From contig NZ_JAFBBU010000001.1 in assembly GCF_016907385.1 (NCBI RefSeq), positions 3,348,001 through 3,412,000 of the forward strand: DNA of 64,000 bases. Direction: 5' to 3'. Under the pieces are notes generated by a model that was not told the origin of the DNA, did no database searches, and worked only from the letters and a program-made list of their open reading frames with translations. The position numbers and the translations under genes were made by a program. This document shows, in pieces, positions 1 to 9,815 of this stretch. The stretch's first letter is position 1; each line of letters opens with the position of its first letter. Source of the DNA: Subtercola frigoramans (GTDB lineage Bacteria > Actinomycetota > Actinomycetes > Actinomycetales > Microbacteriaceae).

Positions 1-96
1 AATGTCGTTCACGTCGAAGGCGGCGTCGCCTCGTGGCACGAGGCCGCGGGCACCCCGCAATCGGGAGACGGCGACGGCGCAACCTGCTCGGTCTGA
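1..96 (+). CDS. C-terminal end of a rhodanese-like sulfurtransferase (partial)
   Basis: Reading from base 1 gives 31 residues ending at TGA (94-96). The segment VVHVEGGVASWHEAAGTP matches the closing strand and helix of rhodanese domains, where a GG-x-x-x-W pattern and a Gly-x-Pro end are typical. The catalytic Cys loop lies outside the window, so activity cannot be judged. An acidic/glycine linker and a Cys three residues from the end follow (TCSV). The 18-bp hairpin at 146-187 lies just downstream and probably ends this transcript. The rhodanese call rests on this short tail only. Confidence 0.6.
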   Translation, partial: NVVHVEGGVASWHEAAGTPQSGDGDGATCSV

Positions 97-145
97 TCGC
101 TTGGTCCGATCATCCGGCGCGCCTCGGAACGCGCCATCAGCACAA

Positions 146-187
146 CGAGAACAGCCCCGGAGCTTGAATGCTCCGGGGCTGTTCTCG
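146..187. terminator. Bidirectional hairpin terminator
   Basis: A perfect 18-bp stem (146-163 with 170-187) encloses a 6-nt TTGAAT loop. It lies between the plus-strand rhodanese tail and the minus-strand solute-binding gene, which converge here. No long T-run follows, as is common in high-GC actinobacteria. Confidence 0.8.
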
Positions 188-198
188 TCTGCTCTGGA

Positions 199-1311
199 CT
201 AGCTGAAGGCCTTCTTGAACAGGGCATTCATGGAATCGGTGAAGGTGCCGTATTCCGCGAAGGTGGGCTCAGGATTGACCGTGATCTCGCTCAGCGCGGG
301 CTGGCCGGGAACGGCAGGCGCATCGGGCATCAGTCCGGGCTGGCCCTGCTCGGCGATCAGTTCCTGCGCCTCGGGGGTCAGCCACCAGGCGACGAGGAGA
401 TTGGAAGCCAGGGCGTTGGGTGCGTCCTTGACGGTGCCACGGTAGAAGGTGCCGCTGGAGACGCCGTCCTTCCACTTGGCCACGAACTTCACTGGCAGGC
501 TGTCGGTCTTGAGGAAGGCATCGCCGCGAATGTAGTCGCCGAGCCCCATCGACACCTGGCCCGTGGAGACTGCAGTGAAGAGGTCACGCTCGGAGGGGAA
601 GATGACCGGGTCGTTGGCCCTGAACTTCGTCAGCCACGTCTCGTCGATCTTGCCAGCGGCGATCGCCGCAGAAACAAATCCGGTGTTGCCGACCATGGGG
701 TCGTACATGCCGATCTTTCCTTTGTACTTGGGGTCGAGCAGATCGGCGAACGACGTCGGGGCGTCAGCGTCGGCGACCTGGTCGCTGTTGTAGGCCAGGG
801 TGTAGAGATACTCGTTGCCCCCGTAGAGCTGCTCGCCGGCCGGCTTGTTCACCGCCGCCAGGCTCGATGCCAGGGGGATGCTCTGGTCGGCGAGGTACCC
901 CTTCGAGGAGACATAGATGGCGTCTGCCCCACTCACGCTGACGTTGTCGGCGATGTACTGCTTCGTCGCCTGTTCGCTCGCAATACGCGACTGCAGTTCA
1001 GCTCCGAAGACGGTGACGTGATTCACCGTGATCTCCGGATACCGGGCCGAGAACGCCGTATAGAGCGATGCGGACGAGGTCGCGGTCACCCCATAGACGT
1101 TGATCGTGTTCTGGCCCGCTGCGACGGCCTGCTTGTACAGGTCGTCGAGGTAGGCGACGCTCTCTTCGCCGCCGAGGGCGGTGACGGTGGCGGCATCCAT
1201 GCTCGAACCGGTGGACATGTCCATGCTGGCTGCGGGAGAATCCGAGCTGCAGGCGGACAGGCCCAGTAGGGCGGCCGAGATCACGGCCACCACTGCTAAT
1301 TTCTTCTTCAT
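199..1311 (-). CDS. ABC transporter substrate-binding lipoprotein (iron/polyamine-type)
   Basis: This 370-residue protein starts with MKKKLAVV, a hydrophobic stretch and a lipobox ending at Cys21 (LGLSAC), so it should be a membrane-anchored lipoprotein. The start is chosen for the AAGGAG about 10 nt upstream; the longer reading lacks signal character. The body resembles class-F periplasmic binding proteins of the AfuA/PotD type (for example LLDPKYKGKIGMYDP and the late WWLTPEAQELI). It is the last gene of a three-gene operon with an ATPase (1487-2608) and a double permease (2626-4479). The family imports Fe(III), polyamines, thiamine and other small solutes. The ligand cannot be assigned, and a catabolic-substrate role is possible given the neighbouring island. 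Confidence 0.85.
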   Translation of the reverse strand: MKKKLAVVAVISAALLGLSACSSDSPAASMDMSTGSSMDAATVTALGGEESVAYLDDLYKQAVAAGQNTINVYGVTATSSASLYTAFSARYPEITVNHVTVFGAELQSRIASEQATKQYIADNVSVSGADAIYVSSKGYLADQSIPLASSLAAVNKPAGEQLYGGNEYLYTLAYNSDQVADADAPTSFADLLDPKYKGKIGMYDPMVGNTGFVSAAIAAGKIDETWLTKFRANDPVIFPSERDLFTAVSTGQVSMGLGDYIRGDAFLKTDSLPVKFVAKWKDGVSSGTFYRGTVKDAPNALASNLLVAWWLTPEAQELIAEQGQPGLMPDAPAVPGQPALSEITVNPEPTFAEYGTFTDSMNALFKKAFS

Positions 1312-1486
1312 GTGCTGCGTACTCCTTGGGTGAGGGGGATGTGCGGGTCGGATGGAGCGGGTGGAGCAGTCGGTGCGATGGTGCGATGGTGCGATGGTGC
1401 GGTCAGCGGGCATGGTGAACGACCACGTGCCGGGCCGCCGGTCAGGGGGCCGTCACGTGTGACGTCGGGTTCGTGGCCGGGTGGGC

Positions 1487-2608
1487 CTACCGGTCGAACA
1501 CGGTGATCCGATGGGACGGGAGCGAAAGGCGGACCCGCGTGTTCGGCGGCAGAGGAGCGGAGTCGTTGGACCAGACCCTGGCAAGGACATGGCTCGCCCC
1601 GACGGCGACCCGGTATTGGGCGCCTTCGCCGAGGAACGTCGTCTGCACCACTGTTCCCGACACCGTGTTCCGTGGTTCGTCTGGGTACTGTGATTCATCT
1701 GCGGGCTCAGCGTTCTCGCTCTGCACTGTGATGGAGGCCGACCGGATTCCCAGCGTCACCCGGTCGCCTGGGTTCGCATCTCCTGGACGGCACTTCACCG
1801 TCAGCGTCGCTCCGAGATCGGGGACGTCGAGCAGCGCACTCCCTGCATCGCGGCGGAGCACAACTCCCTGCAGCAGGTTCTCGACGCCCAGGAAGCGCGC
1901 AACCATCAGGTTGGCCGGCCTGGCCATGACCGCTTCAGGAGTGTCGAGCTGCACGATCTTGCCCCCGAGCATGATGGCGACCCGGTCTGAGAGGGAGAAG
2001 GCCTCGGATTGATCGTGGGTCACGTAGACCGAGGTGGTGTTGCCCTGGGATCTGACACGCTGGATCTCATCGCGCATCGAGATCCGGAGCTGGGCATCGA
2101 GGTTCGACAACGGCTCGTCGAAGAGCAGAACGTCGGGCTTGGAGACGATCGCCCTGGCCAGCGCAACTCGCTGTTGCTGGCCGCCCGAGAGAAGGGTCGC
2201 TGAGCGATGAGCCGCATGGTCGAGTCCCACATTCTCGAGCGTCGCCATGACACGATGCTGGATCTCCTTCGACGAAACTCGCTGGCGTCGGAGAGGGTAG
2301 GCGACGTTGTCGAACACCGAGAGGTGCGGCCAAATCGCGTAACTCTGGAAGACCATTCCGACGCCGCGCCGGTTCGGCGGAAGAACCGTGCCCTGCTCCA
2401 TGCACGTGACGACCTTCTCACCGATGGTGATCTGGCCTGCATCCGGAGTCTCCAGCCCGGCTATCGACCGCAGCGTCGTCGTCTTGCCGCACCCGCTCGG
2501 CCCCAAGAGGGTGAGGAATTCGCCTTCGGGAATCGAGAGCGACAGATCGTCGATGACTGTCGACGATCCGTAGCTCTTCGACAGCTTGGTGAGCGTGATA
2601 CTGGACAT
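1487..2608 (-). CDS. ABC transporter ATP-binding protein (FbpC/PotA-like)
   Basis: A 373-residue ATPase that energises the adjacent double permease. It has Walker A GPSGCGKTT near residue 35, the Q-loop VFQSYAIWPH, signature LSGGQQQR, Walker B LLFDEPLSNLD and the His switch YVTHDQ, followed by a C-terminal TOBE-like region of about 120 residues. All catalytic residues are present. The start MSSITLTK at 2608 has GGAGAGAAG upstream and lies 17 nt after the permease stop, consistent with one transcript. TOBE domains in this subfamily often serve in substrate sensing or regulation. The substrate is unknown. Confidence 0.9.
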   Translation of the reverse strand: MSSITLTKLSKSYGSSTVIDDLSLSIPEGEFLTLLGPSGCGKTTTLRSIAGLETPDAGQITIGEKVVTCMEQGTVLPPNRRGVGMVFQSYAIWPHLSVFDNVAYPLRRQRVSSKEIQHRVMATLENVGLDHAAHRSATLLSGGQQQRVALARAIVSKPDVLLFDEPLSNLDAQLRISMRDEIQRVRSQGNTTSVYVTHDQSEAFSLSDRVAIMLGGKIVQLDTPEAVMARPANLMVARFLGVENLLQGVVLRRDAGSALLDVPDLGATLTVKCRPGDANPGDRVTLGIRSASITVQSENAEPADESQYPDEPRNTVSGTVVQTTFLGEGAQYRVAVGASHVLARVWSNDSAPLPPNTRVRLSLPSHRITVFDR

Positions 2609-2625
2609 GGGCAGCTTCTCTCCGG

Positions 2626-4479
2626 TCAGTTCTGTCGGGCGGGTTCTGGTGCATGACTGACCACGGCCGGGACTGCGGCCGCCCGGGTGGCACCAAGCAG
2701 GGATCCGGCCCGGTCTGCCGCACGCCGTTCGAGGTCGGCGGATTTTCTCTCGACGCCGCGGCGCAGGCCAGCGGCCAGCACGAACCTGATCAGCGAGGTG
2801 ATTCCGAAGAGCACCAGCACCGTCACCAGGAGTATGCAGAAGATCGCTGCCGCCAGCGGGCTGGCGCTGTCTGAGTAGTACTTGTAGGCGAGCCCGGCGA
2901 TGGTGGTGGTCTTGACCGAACCGAGAAGAAGCGGCACTTCGAGGTTCCCGGCGATGGCCAGGCCGGTGACGAACCAACCTGAGATGAAGCTCGGCCCGAT
3001 GAGAGGCAACAGGATCGTGCGGAAGCTGGTCATGCCGGAGGCGCCGCTGATCCTGGCGGCGTCAACCAGTTGCCGGTCGATCTGCAGCACAGCGTTCTCG
3101 GTGAATCGCATGGCAATCGGAAGGGAGACGATCACCAGGGCGATGAACAGCGCCGCCGACGAACCGTAGATCGGGTGCAGAAAGGGGATCGTGAGGATGG
3201 TCCCGAGGATGGCCAGGACTCCGACTAGACCGGGCATCGCCCACGGAATCCATGTCGGCAGTTCGAGTGCGCGTTTCCACTTGTTCGGTCGCGCCCGCAG
3301 GGCATACGTCATGATCGTCCCGATCAGCACGGTCACGAACCCACCGACGACCATGAACTCGACGGTGTTCCACACGGCGGAGAGGGCCGCCGGGTTCTTG
3401 AAGATCGTCTGGTAGTTGCGCAGCGAGAACCCGTCATACCGCCCGAAGACCGTGTTGAAAGAACTCAGAACCAGTTGCAGTGTCGGCAGGACGAAGGCGA
3501 GAGTGGCGAAGACCACGATGGCGACATTCAGCAGCCATCCGGTCCTGGGGAAGCTCAACGCCGCGTTGAACGTGCTCTTACCGCCGACTGTTGTGTAGTC
3601 CCTGCCTCGAAGCAGCCGCATCTGCAGCACGACGAGCAGAATGAGCAGGGCGACCAGGCCGATCGAGATGCTCGCGGCCCCGGCGTAGTTCGCGGGGTAC
3701 TGCGCCACGAACCGGTAGATCTCGGTGGAGAGCACCCGGATTCCGGCCTGGGTGCCGATGATCTGGGGCGTGTCGAAGGCCTGAAGACTGCCGATGAACC
3801 CGACCAGAAGCGAGCCGAAGATCGCCGGGCTGAGCAAAGGCAGGTAGACCCTGAAGAAGGTACCCGCACGCCCCGAACCCGAGACCTCGGCCGCCTCCTC
3901 GAGCGACCTGTTCATCTTCAGCGACGGGCCGAGGAGAAGGAAGTACGAGAACGCACTCAGCTTGATGCTCATCACGAAGATCAGGCCGGGCCAGCTGTTG
4001 ATGGTGAAGATCGACACATTCGAACCGGTCAGCATCGTGTAGAGCTTGTTGATCAGCCCGACGTGGTCTGCCCCGAGCATCCCCCAGCTCAGCGCGAAGA
4101 ACAACACCGGCGTCGCGAGGATGATGATCATCATCGGTGTCACGAACCGACGGAGCCTGGCCGTCGTGCGCGTCGAGACAAACACGAAGAACAGCGCGAA
4201 CAGCGTGCCGAAGAACGAACTGCACACAGCGAAGATCAGAGAGTCGCCGAGCGGCTTGAGGATGCTCGGGTCGGTGAACGCCTGAACGAAGCCCTGCGTC
4301 GACCACTCCCCCGGCAGGCCGGGGATGTCGGTGCGGAACGCCATCACGACGAGCATCACCAGCGGAACGACGAAGGCGCAGATGATCACGATGGCCAGGA
4401 GCACCCACGGGAGCACCCTGGCGGACTTCGAGCCGGCAGAGAAGGAGCCCTTCACTGCAGTGCGGCCAACGGTCGTCAT
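2626..4479 (-). CDS. Fused double ABC permease (FbpB/ThiP-like)
   Basis: About 617 residues with two MetI-type permease halves in one chain. The first half has TM segments from about residue 25 and an EAA loop near 195-220 (EEAAEVSGSG...). The second repeats the pattern, with its EAA loop DAARISGASGMTS in the C-terminal part. Fused dimeric permeases are typical of iron(III) and thiamine importers. An ATG at 4479 is preferred over the GTG one codon upstream because the GAGGA site would otherwise almost touch the start. It is the first gene of the operon; the palindrome at 4619-4635 may be its operator. A basic 40-residue tail follows the last TM. Confidence 0.87.
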   Translation of the reverse strand: MTTVGRTAVKGSFSAGSKSARVLPWVLLAIVIICAFVVPLVMLVVMAFRTDIPGLPGEWSTQGFVQAFTDPSILKPLGDSLIFAVCSSFFGTLFALFFVFVSTRTTARLRRFVTPMMIIILATPVLFFALSWGMLGADHVGLINKLYTMLTGSNVSIFTINSWPGLIFVMSIKLSAFSYFLLLGPSLKMNRSLEEAAEVSGSGRAGTFFRVYLPLLSPAIFGSLLVGFIGSLQAFDTPQIIGTQAGIRVLSTEIYRFVAQYPANYAGAASISIGLVALLILLVVLQMRLLRGRDYTTVGGKSTFNAALSFPRTGWLLNVAIVVFATLAFVLPTLQLVLSSFNTVFGRYDGFSLRNYQTIFKNPAALSAVWNTVEFMVVGGFVTVLIGTIMTYALRARPNKWKRALELPTWIPWAMPGLVGVLAILGTILTIPFLHPIYGSSAALFIALVIVSLPIAMRFTENAVLQIDRQLVDAARISGASGMTSFRTILLPLIGPSFISGWFVTGLAIAGNLEVPLLLGSVKTTTIAGLAYKYYSDSASPLAAAIFCILLVTVLVLFGITSLIRFVLAAGLRRGVERKSADLERRAADRAGSLLGATRAAAVPAVVSHAPEPARQN

Positions 4480-4618
4480 CACGTCCTCGATTGCTCGGAA
4501 TTGCTCTGGTGGTTCGGGTCAGGGCTGGAGTCAGGCGGGGTGGTACTGGTGCGAATCTACCTGCGGTCTCACTGCTGCCGTTGCCCGCGCAAGCCTTTGT
4601 CTCGGGGGTTTTACGTGG

Positions 4619-4635
4619 TTCCCAGACGCTGGGAA
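4619..4635. promoter_or_regulatory. 17-bp palindrome, candidate operator of the double-permease operon
   Basis: TTCCCAG-ACG-CTGGGAA is a perfect dyad with 7-bp arms. It lies about 140 nt upstream of the permease start in the gap after the peptide-transporter operon. It could instead be a short terminator hairpin. No regulator is assigned. Confidence 0.35.
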
Positions 4636-4651
4636 TCGGGCGACGACACAC

Positions 4652-4697
4652 CCGCCTCTGCGTCACTGTTCGGTCGAGAACCGTGACGCAGAGGCGG
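4652..4697 (-). terminator. Inverted repeat overlapping the 3' end of the dpp-type operon
   Basis: Arms CCGCCTCTGCGTCAC (4652-4666) and its exact complement (4683-4697) enclose 16 nt. The distal arm lies inside the last codons of the ATPase gene, which stops at 4663. Position and stem strength suggest a terminator formed partly from coding sequence. Confidence 0.55.
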
Positions 4698-6372
4698 CCA
4701 GGAGCTTCTTCGTGTACGGGTGCTGCGGGTTCGACATGACCTCGTCGACGGGCCCCTGTTCGACGATCTCGCCGAGGTAGAGCACGACGACCCGATCTGC
4801 GATGTACCGCACCGCCTCGAGGTCGTGCGAGATGAAGAGATAGGCTGTGCCTCGCGACGCTGCGATGTCGGCCAGCTCGTTGAGGATCGATGCCTGGATC
4901 GAGGGGTCGAGCGCCGAGGTCGGTTCGTCGCACACCACGACATCCGGATCCCCGGCGAAAGCCCGGGCGATGGCCACCCTTTGCTTCATACCCCCCGACA
5001 GGCGACGAGGCACGGTTGCAAGCTGCACCTCGCCGAGTCTGACCCGGGCGGCCAGCTCGGCCACCGTTGACGAGCCATCGAGCTTCGAGATGGCCCGCCG
5101 GAGCGTGGCTCGCACAGTGCGCCTGGGGTTCAGTGTGGTGTCGGGGCGCTGGAAGACCATCTGCACCGAGCGCTTCTCAGCTCGGCTGCGGCGCTCGACG
5201 GTGCCAGCCAGTGCCCGGCCACCCAGAAGGATCCGGCCGGAGTCGGCGGACTCGAGGCCCACGATCAAGCGTCCCAGCGTGGACTTGCCGCTCCCCGATT
5301 CGCCGACGAGACCGACGACCTCGCCCCGATGGATCGTCAGGGAGATGTCACGAGCAGCGCGCACGCCACCGAATGACTTCGTGAGGCCGGTGACTTCGAG
5401 CACAGGAGGACCGCTCCGGTCGATTTCGACGGGCGCTCTGACTGCCGCCGCTTCAGGCAGGAGGGGGGTGTCGTCGTCTTCTATCGGCCGCAATCGCACG
5501 CCGTTCTTGTGCATGCCCTCCCTCGGGAGGCAGTCGATGAGCCCGCGCGTGTAGGGATGGCGCGGCGCGGTGAAGACCTGCTCTGCCTCTCCTTCCTCCA
5601 GGAGCCGGCCGTGTCGCATGACCCCGATTCGATCGCACAGCTTTCGCACTGTCGCGAGGTCGTGGCTGATGAAAAGCATGGCGATGCCGTTGGTGCGATG
5701 CAGATGACGCACGAGCGTCAGCACTTCGGCCTGAACGCTCAGGTCGAGCCCGGTCGTCGGCTCGTCGAGCACGAGAAGGCTCGGCTCGCCGGCCAGTGCC
5801 ATGGCGATCACCACCCGCTGCTGCTGGCCGCCGGAGAGCTGGTGCGGGTACCGCGGGTAGATCGCCGCGGGGTCGGGGAACGCGACCTTCTCGAGAACGG
5901 CGTGCGCGCGCGAGGTCGCTTCGGCACGGGTGCAGCCGTCGTGGGCGCGGTAGACCTCGGCGATCTGGTCTCCCACCTTCATCGACGGGTTGAGCGAAGA
6001 AGAGGGATCCTGATAGACCATGGCGATCTCCGAGCCGCGGAGCACACGCAGTTCGCTGTCTGACTTGGTCAGCACATCGACTCCCCGAAACAGGATGCGC
6101 CCGCTCTCGACGACCGCGTTCGGAGCGAGATAGCGCACCGTGCCGAAGGCGAGCGTCGACTTGCCGCTGCCGGATTCACCCACGAGGCCGTAGGCCTCAC
6201 CGGGGCGGATACAGAACGAGACATCGTCGAGCACGCGGGTGAGACGGCCACCCTTGCTGTACGAGACCGTCAGGCCCTGGATGTCGAGTGTTGCCCCCTC
6301 GCTCCGCCTTGCGGCCGGTGCCTGCCCCTGGGTGTGAGCCAGATTCTGTTCAGTGGCCTGAGCCGTGTTCAT
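4663..6372 (-). CDS. Fused dipeptide/oligopeptide ABC ATPase (DppD-DppF type)
   Basis: A 569-residue protein with two complete nucleotide-binding domains. Each has Walker [10 protein letters not shown]. Signatures are LSGGQQQR and LSGGMKQR, and Walker B regions are [12 protein letters not shown] and [12 protein letters not shown]. Each half carries the extra C-terminal region of oligopeptide ATPases (for example [12 protein letters not shown]). It powers uptake through the two permeases upstream. The start MNTAQATEQ at 6372 overlaps the permease stop by 4 nt (ATGA), indicating translational coupling. It is the last gene of the operon that begins with a flavin monooxygenase at 12814, so the transported solute is probably the substrate of that pathway. 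Confidence 0.92.
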   Translation of the reverse strand: MNTAQATEQNLAHTQGQAPAARRSEGATLDIQGLTVSYSKGGRLTRVLDDVSFCIRPGEAYGLVGESGSGKSTLAFGTVRYLAPNAVVESGRILFRGVDVLTKSDSELRVLRGSEIAMVYQDPSSSLNPSMKVGDQIAEVYRAHDGCTRAEATSRAHAVLEKVAFPDPAAIYPRYPHQLSGGQQQRVVIAMALAGEPSLLVLDEPTTGLDLSVQAEVLTLVRHLHRTNGIAMLFISHDLATVRKLCDRIGVMRHGRLLEEGEAEQVFTAPRHPYTRGLIDCLPREGMHKNGVRLRPIEDDDTPLLPEAAAVRAPVEIDRSGPPVLEVTGLTKSFGGVRAARDISLTIHRGEVVGLVGESGSGKSTLGRLIVGLESADSGRILLGGRALAGTVERRSRAEKRSVQMVFQRPDTTLNPRRTVRATLRRAISKLDGSSTVAELAARVRLGEVQLATVPRRLSGGMKQRVAIARAFAGDPDVVVCDEPTSALDPSIQASILNELADIAASRGTAYLFISHDLEAVRYIADRVVVLYLGEIVEQGPVDEVMSNPQHPYTKKLLAASASRFSTEQ

Positions 6373-7256
6373 CGTTCGCTCCCTTCGCGCAGTCCCTCGG
6401 CCAGCAGTGCCACTCCGACGACAAGCGATGCCAGGGCGAGTGAGGGGAAGAGAGCTGCCCACCACGCGATCGTCAGGTAGGGCGCCTCGGTCGCGATGGC
6501 GAGACCCCAGTCCGGTGAGGGCGGCTGCACACCCAGCCCGATGAACGATAAAGAAGCAGAGGTCACGATCGCCGACGAGAGCCGCACCGTCGCCTCGACC
6601 ACGAGCACCCCCGAGATGTTGGGGAGGATCTCCGCGAACAGGATGTACGGAGTGCTCTCGCCGCGGAGGCGCGCAGCCTCGACGTACTCCTGGTTCTTCA
6701 CATTGATCACCGCGCCGCGAACCGTGCGGGCGACCAGGGGCATGAAGAAGAGGGCGAGCAACAGGATGAGGCTTCCGACGTCGGACTGCAGCAGGCCGAG
6801 CAGGATGATCGCAATGATCATCGCCGGGAACGCGAGCAACACGTCTGCGATCCGCATGATGATCTCGTCAGCCATGCCGCCGAGATACCCGGCCAGACCG
6901 CCGAACAGGATGCCCCCGGCCATCGCAATCAGGGTCGCTGACGGCCCGATGATGAGTGAGGTCGATGAGCCGGCCATGACCCGGGCGAAGACGTCGCGGC
7001 CCAGGGAGTCGGTTCCGAAGAGATGACTGGGGCTCGGGGCTCTGAAGGTGGCGAGTGCATTCGTCGCAAACGGATCCTGGGCCCAGAGCGACCAGCTCAG
7101 CGCGACGACGACCCAGATGACGATGATCGTCGTGCCGATCATCCCTGACGGCGTACGCAGCCCCGGAGCGAGCGCACGCAGACTGACGACGCGGGTGGGG
7201 ACCAGGGCGCCGGGCTTCTCGCCCTCGATCGCCGGGTCTGGAATGGTGATCGTCAT
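6369..7256 (-). CDS. ABC permease, DppC-like
   Basis: A 295-residue inner-membrane permease. The N-terminal TM (IIVIWVVVALSWSLW) is followed by the family segment FGTDSLGRDVFARV, which is diagnostic of DppC/OppC proteins, and an EAA-type loop (YVEAARLRGESTPYILF). It pairs with the DppB-like permease at 7253-8218. ATGA overlaps at both ends show tight coupling. The start at 7256 is chosen for the overlap with the preceding stop; longer readings upstream have no coding character. Confidence 0.92.
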   Translation of the reverse strand: MTITIPDPAIEGEKPGALVPTRVVSLRALAPGLRTPSGMIGTTIIVIWVVVALSWSLWAQDPFATNALATFRAPSPSHLFGTDSLGRDVFARVMAGSSTSLIIGPSATLIAMAGGILFGGLAGYLGGMADEIIMRIADVLLAFPAMIIAIILLGLLQSDVGSLILLLALFFMPLVARTVRGAVINVKNQEYVEAARLRGESTPYILFAEILPNISGVLVVEATVRLSSAIVTSASLSFIGLGVQPPSPDWGLAIATEAPYLTIAWWAALFPSLALASLVVGVALLAEGLREGSER

Positions 7257-8218
7257 GCGGTCGCCGCCGTTCGGAGTCTCGGATTGAGCAGGACCATCGT
7301 GATGTCGGCAACGAGGTTCACAGAGATGAGGAGCACGGCCGCCAGGAGGGTGCCGGTGGCGAGCAACACCACATCGCTCGTCTGCGTCGCCTTCAGCAGC
7401 ACCGAGCCCAGCCCTGGGTAGTTGAACAGTCGCTCGATCGCGACGAGGCCGGTGAGCAGGTAGACGAGCTGCGCGCTGAACACGGCGAGGCCCGGCACGA
7501 CGGCATTCCTGCCGATGTGACGGCGCCGGACCCAGCTCCGTGGCACGCCCTTCAGCACCGCTGTGCGCACGTAGTCCGATTCCACAACCTCGCGGGTGTT
7601 CGCCCGCACGATCCGGGCGAGGTACCCGACGATGGTCGGGGCGACCGCGAGGCTCGGCAGAATGAGGTAGTAGATCTGCGTCAGGATGCTCGGGTCGCTG
7701 GTCTGCGCGGTGGAGGGAAAGACCCGAAGCACCACCGCGAAGATGGCGATCAGCAACACCCCGCTGACGATGTCGGGGGTGCCACTGGCGCCGACGCTGC
7801 CCAGGTTGATCACCCGATCTGCTCTGCTTCCCGGGTGACGACCTGCGTAGCTGCCCAGAAAGTAGGAGATGGGTGCCGAGATGGCAAACGCGACGGCGGC
7901 CAGCAGCACCGTTCTGCCGAGCGCAGCAGTGAGCACCGGGCCGATGCCAGAGCCGAGAACCGGTGACGACCCCCAGTTGCCGGTCACGAAACCACCGAGC
8001 CACTCGAAGTACCGCACGATCACCGGTCGGTTCACACCGAGCTGATCATTCAGTGCCGCGACCTGCTCGGGTGTGGCATAGCTGCCCAGAATCGTGCGGC
8101 CGATGTCACCCGGCAGCACCTGGGCGAGGAGGAAGATCCCGATCGACACCACGAAGAGTGTCAACACGGTGAAGAGCACCCGGTACAGGATCATCCTCCC
8201 CGCCAGCCGGCTGTTCAT
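7253..8218 (-). CDS. ABC permease, DppB-like
   Basis: A 321-residue permease beginning MNSRLAGRMILYRVLF, followed by the DppB/OppB N-terminal TM and the conserved LPGDIGRTILG region. Further TMs and an EAA-like cytoplasmic loop (VESDYVRTAVLKGVPRSWV) follow. The start at 8218 is separated by one nucleotide from the solute-binding stop (TGA-C-ATG), and the stop overlaps the next permease. It forms the translocation channel together with the 6369-7256 product. Confidence 0.92.
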   Translation of the reverse strand: MNSRLAGRMILYRVLFTVLTLFVVSIGIFLLAQVLPGDIGRTILGSYATPEQVAALNDQLGVNRPVIVRYFEWLGGFVTGNWGSSPVLGSGIGPVLTAALGRTVLLAAVAFAISAPISYFLGSYAGRHPGSRADRVINLGSVGASGTPDIVSGVLLIAIFAVVLRVFPSTAQTSDPSILTQIYYLILPSLAVAPTIVGYLARIVRANTREVVESDYVRTAVLKGVPRSWVRRRHIGRNAVVPGLAVFSAQLVYLLTGLVAIERLFNYPGLGSVLLKATQTSDVVLLATGTLLAAVLLISVNLVADITMVLLNPRLRTAATA

Positions 8219-8219
8219 G

Positions 8220-9815
8220 TCAGCGATCCAGCCAGGCGTGCGCGAGCTCGGTGTAGGCAGACGCACTCACGGGAACGCCATGCACATCGGGGAGTGTCGC
8301 GATGGCGTTCTCCGGCCAGGTCGCGATGATCTGCGGAACCTGGTCGTGCATGAGGGTCGCGATCTGCTGCGCGAGGGCGGCGCGGGCCGTCTTGTCGACG
8401 GTCGCCTCGTACTGGGCCACCAGGCCGTCGAACTCGGCGTTAGACCAGTGGGCGGTGTTCCAGATCGCGTCGGAGGTGAATGCCAGTGAGAGGAACTGCG
8501 ATGCCGTCGGGCGGGAGGCCCAGCCGGTGAGCCCCAGGGGGACTTCGAGCCAGGGTGCGTTGTAGTACGTCGCGTCATCCTGCAGATCGAGCGTGAGAGT
8601 GAAGCCCGCTTCTGCCGCCATCTGCTGGATCAGCTGGGCCATGGCGGCAGCGGATTGAGGCGCTGACAGTGTTGCCGTCAGCCCTCCGGCGTGGCCGGCG
8701 GCCGCAAGCAGTGACTTCGCCTCGTCGATGTTCTTGTCCCGCTGGGGCACGGTCACGTTCTGGCCGTAGAGGTCGGCGAAGATGTGGTCGTTTGCGATGA
8801 CCCCCTGCCCACCCTGGAGAGCCTGCTTCAGCGCTTCACGGTCGATGGTGAGGGCAAGTGCCTGCCGCACACGCACATCGTCCCACGGGGCCGTGTCTGT
8901 ACGCATGGCGAGGAAGGTGCCACCGACAGCATTGGTGCTCTGGAGAACCACCTGGTCGCTGCTGTAGAGGGGCTGGTTCGCGGAGTAGCTGACCAGCGCG
9001 GCCACGTCGATCGACCGCGACAGCAGAGCGCTCGACAGAGCGGTGTAGTCGGTGAAGAACGTCATGGTGACGCCATCGAGGTAGACCTTCGAAGCATCCC
9101 AGTAGCTGGGGTTCTTCGCATAGACGGCGCCGGTGTTCGGGTCGTAGCTGGTGAGCGTGAACGGCCCGGTTCCCACAGGGTTGTGAAGGAAGTCGCCATC
9201 GTAGTCGGCGGGGAGGATGACCGTGTTGTAGTTGGCCGAGGAGATCAGGTAAGGGAAGTCCGCGAAGGGCCGGTCGAGAGTGAAGGTGACGGTCTTGGCG
9301 TCTGTCGCGACCGTGTGGCCCACCGTCAGGATGCCTGCGAACGACGACGCCGCAGACGACACGGAGTCCGGCGCGATCAGCCGGTCGATGGAGGCGACGA
9401 CGTCGGTGGCGGTGAGCGGCGACCCGTTGTTGAAGGTGACTCCGTCTCGCAGGGTCACCGTCCAGGTGGCCGCATCGGCCGAGGAGTCCCAACTGGTGGC
9501 CAGCATGGGGCTCAGCGTTCCGTCGTTCTCAGACCACACCAGGTACTCGGCGACCTGCTGCACGACGTTGATCGATCCCGGGTCGTACATGGTCACAGGG
9601 TCTGGCGCGGCGTTGGGGCTCGGCGAACCCACTTTCATGGTGCCTCCGGCCTTCGGTGCGCCCGTGGAGTTCGAAGCAGACGGAGCACCGCCGGCGCACG
9701 CGGCGAGGAGCACGGGCACGACGGCCAGGGCTGTGAGAGTCGCCACGACTCTGGACCAGCGTCGTTTGGCCTCTGTGGGCGGGGCTTCAGCCAGCGGCTG
9801 CGTTGTGGAGTTCAT
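8220..9815 (-). CDS. ABC transporter solute-binding lipoprotein, family 5 (DppA-like)
   Basis: A 531-residue SBP_bac_5 protein. After a polar N-terminus comes a hydrophobic segment with a lipobox ending at Cys40 (VLLAAC). Family-5 hallmarks include the region LRDGVTFNNGSPLTATDVV and later ALTIDREALKQAL. It binds the imported ligand outside the membrane; family members bind peptides, opines, nickel chelates and other solutes. The start overlaps the end of the upstream lyase gene by 29 nt and has AGAAGG about 12 nt upstream. The overlap ties transporter expression to the lyase. The ligand is unknown. Confidence 0.9.
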   Translation of the reverse strand: MNSTTQPLAEAPPTEAKRRWSRVVATLTALAVVPVLLAACAGGAPSASNSTGAPKAGGTMKVGSPSPNAAPDPVTMYDPGSINVVQQVAEYLVWSENDGTLSPMLATSWDSSADAATWTVTLRDGVTFNNGSPLTATDVVASIDRLIAPDSVSSAASSFAGILTVGHTVATDAKTVTFTLDRPFADFPYLISSANYNTVILPADYDGDFLHNPVGTGPFTLTSYDPNTGAVYAKNPSYWDASKVYLDGVTMTFFTDYTALSSALLSRSIDVAALVSYSANQPLYSSDQVVLQSTNAVGGTFLAMRTDTAPWDDVRVRQALALTIDREALKQALQGGQGVIANDHIFADLYGQNVTVPQRDKNIDEAKSLLAAAGHAGGLTATLSAPQSAAAMAQLIQQMAAEAGFTLTLDLQDDATYYNAPWLEVPLGLTGWASRPTASQFLSLAFTSDAIWNTAHWSNAEFDGLVAQYEATVDKTARAALAQQIATLMHDQVPQIIATWPENAIATLPDVHGVPVSASAYTELAHAWLDR

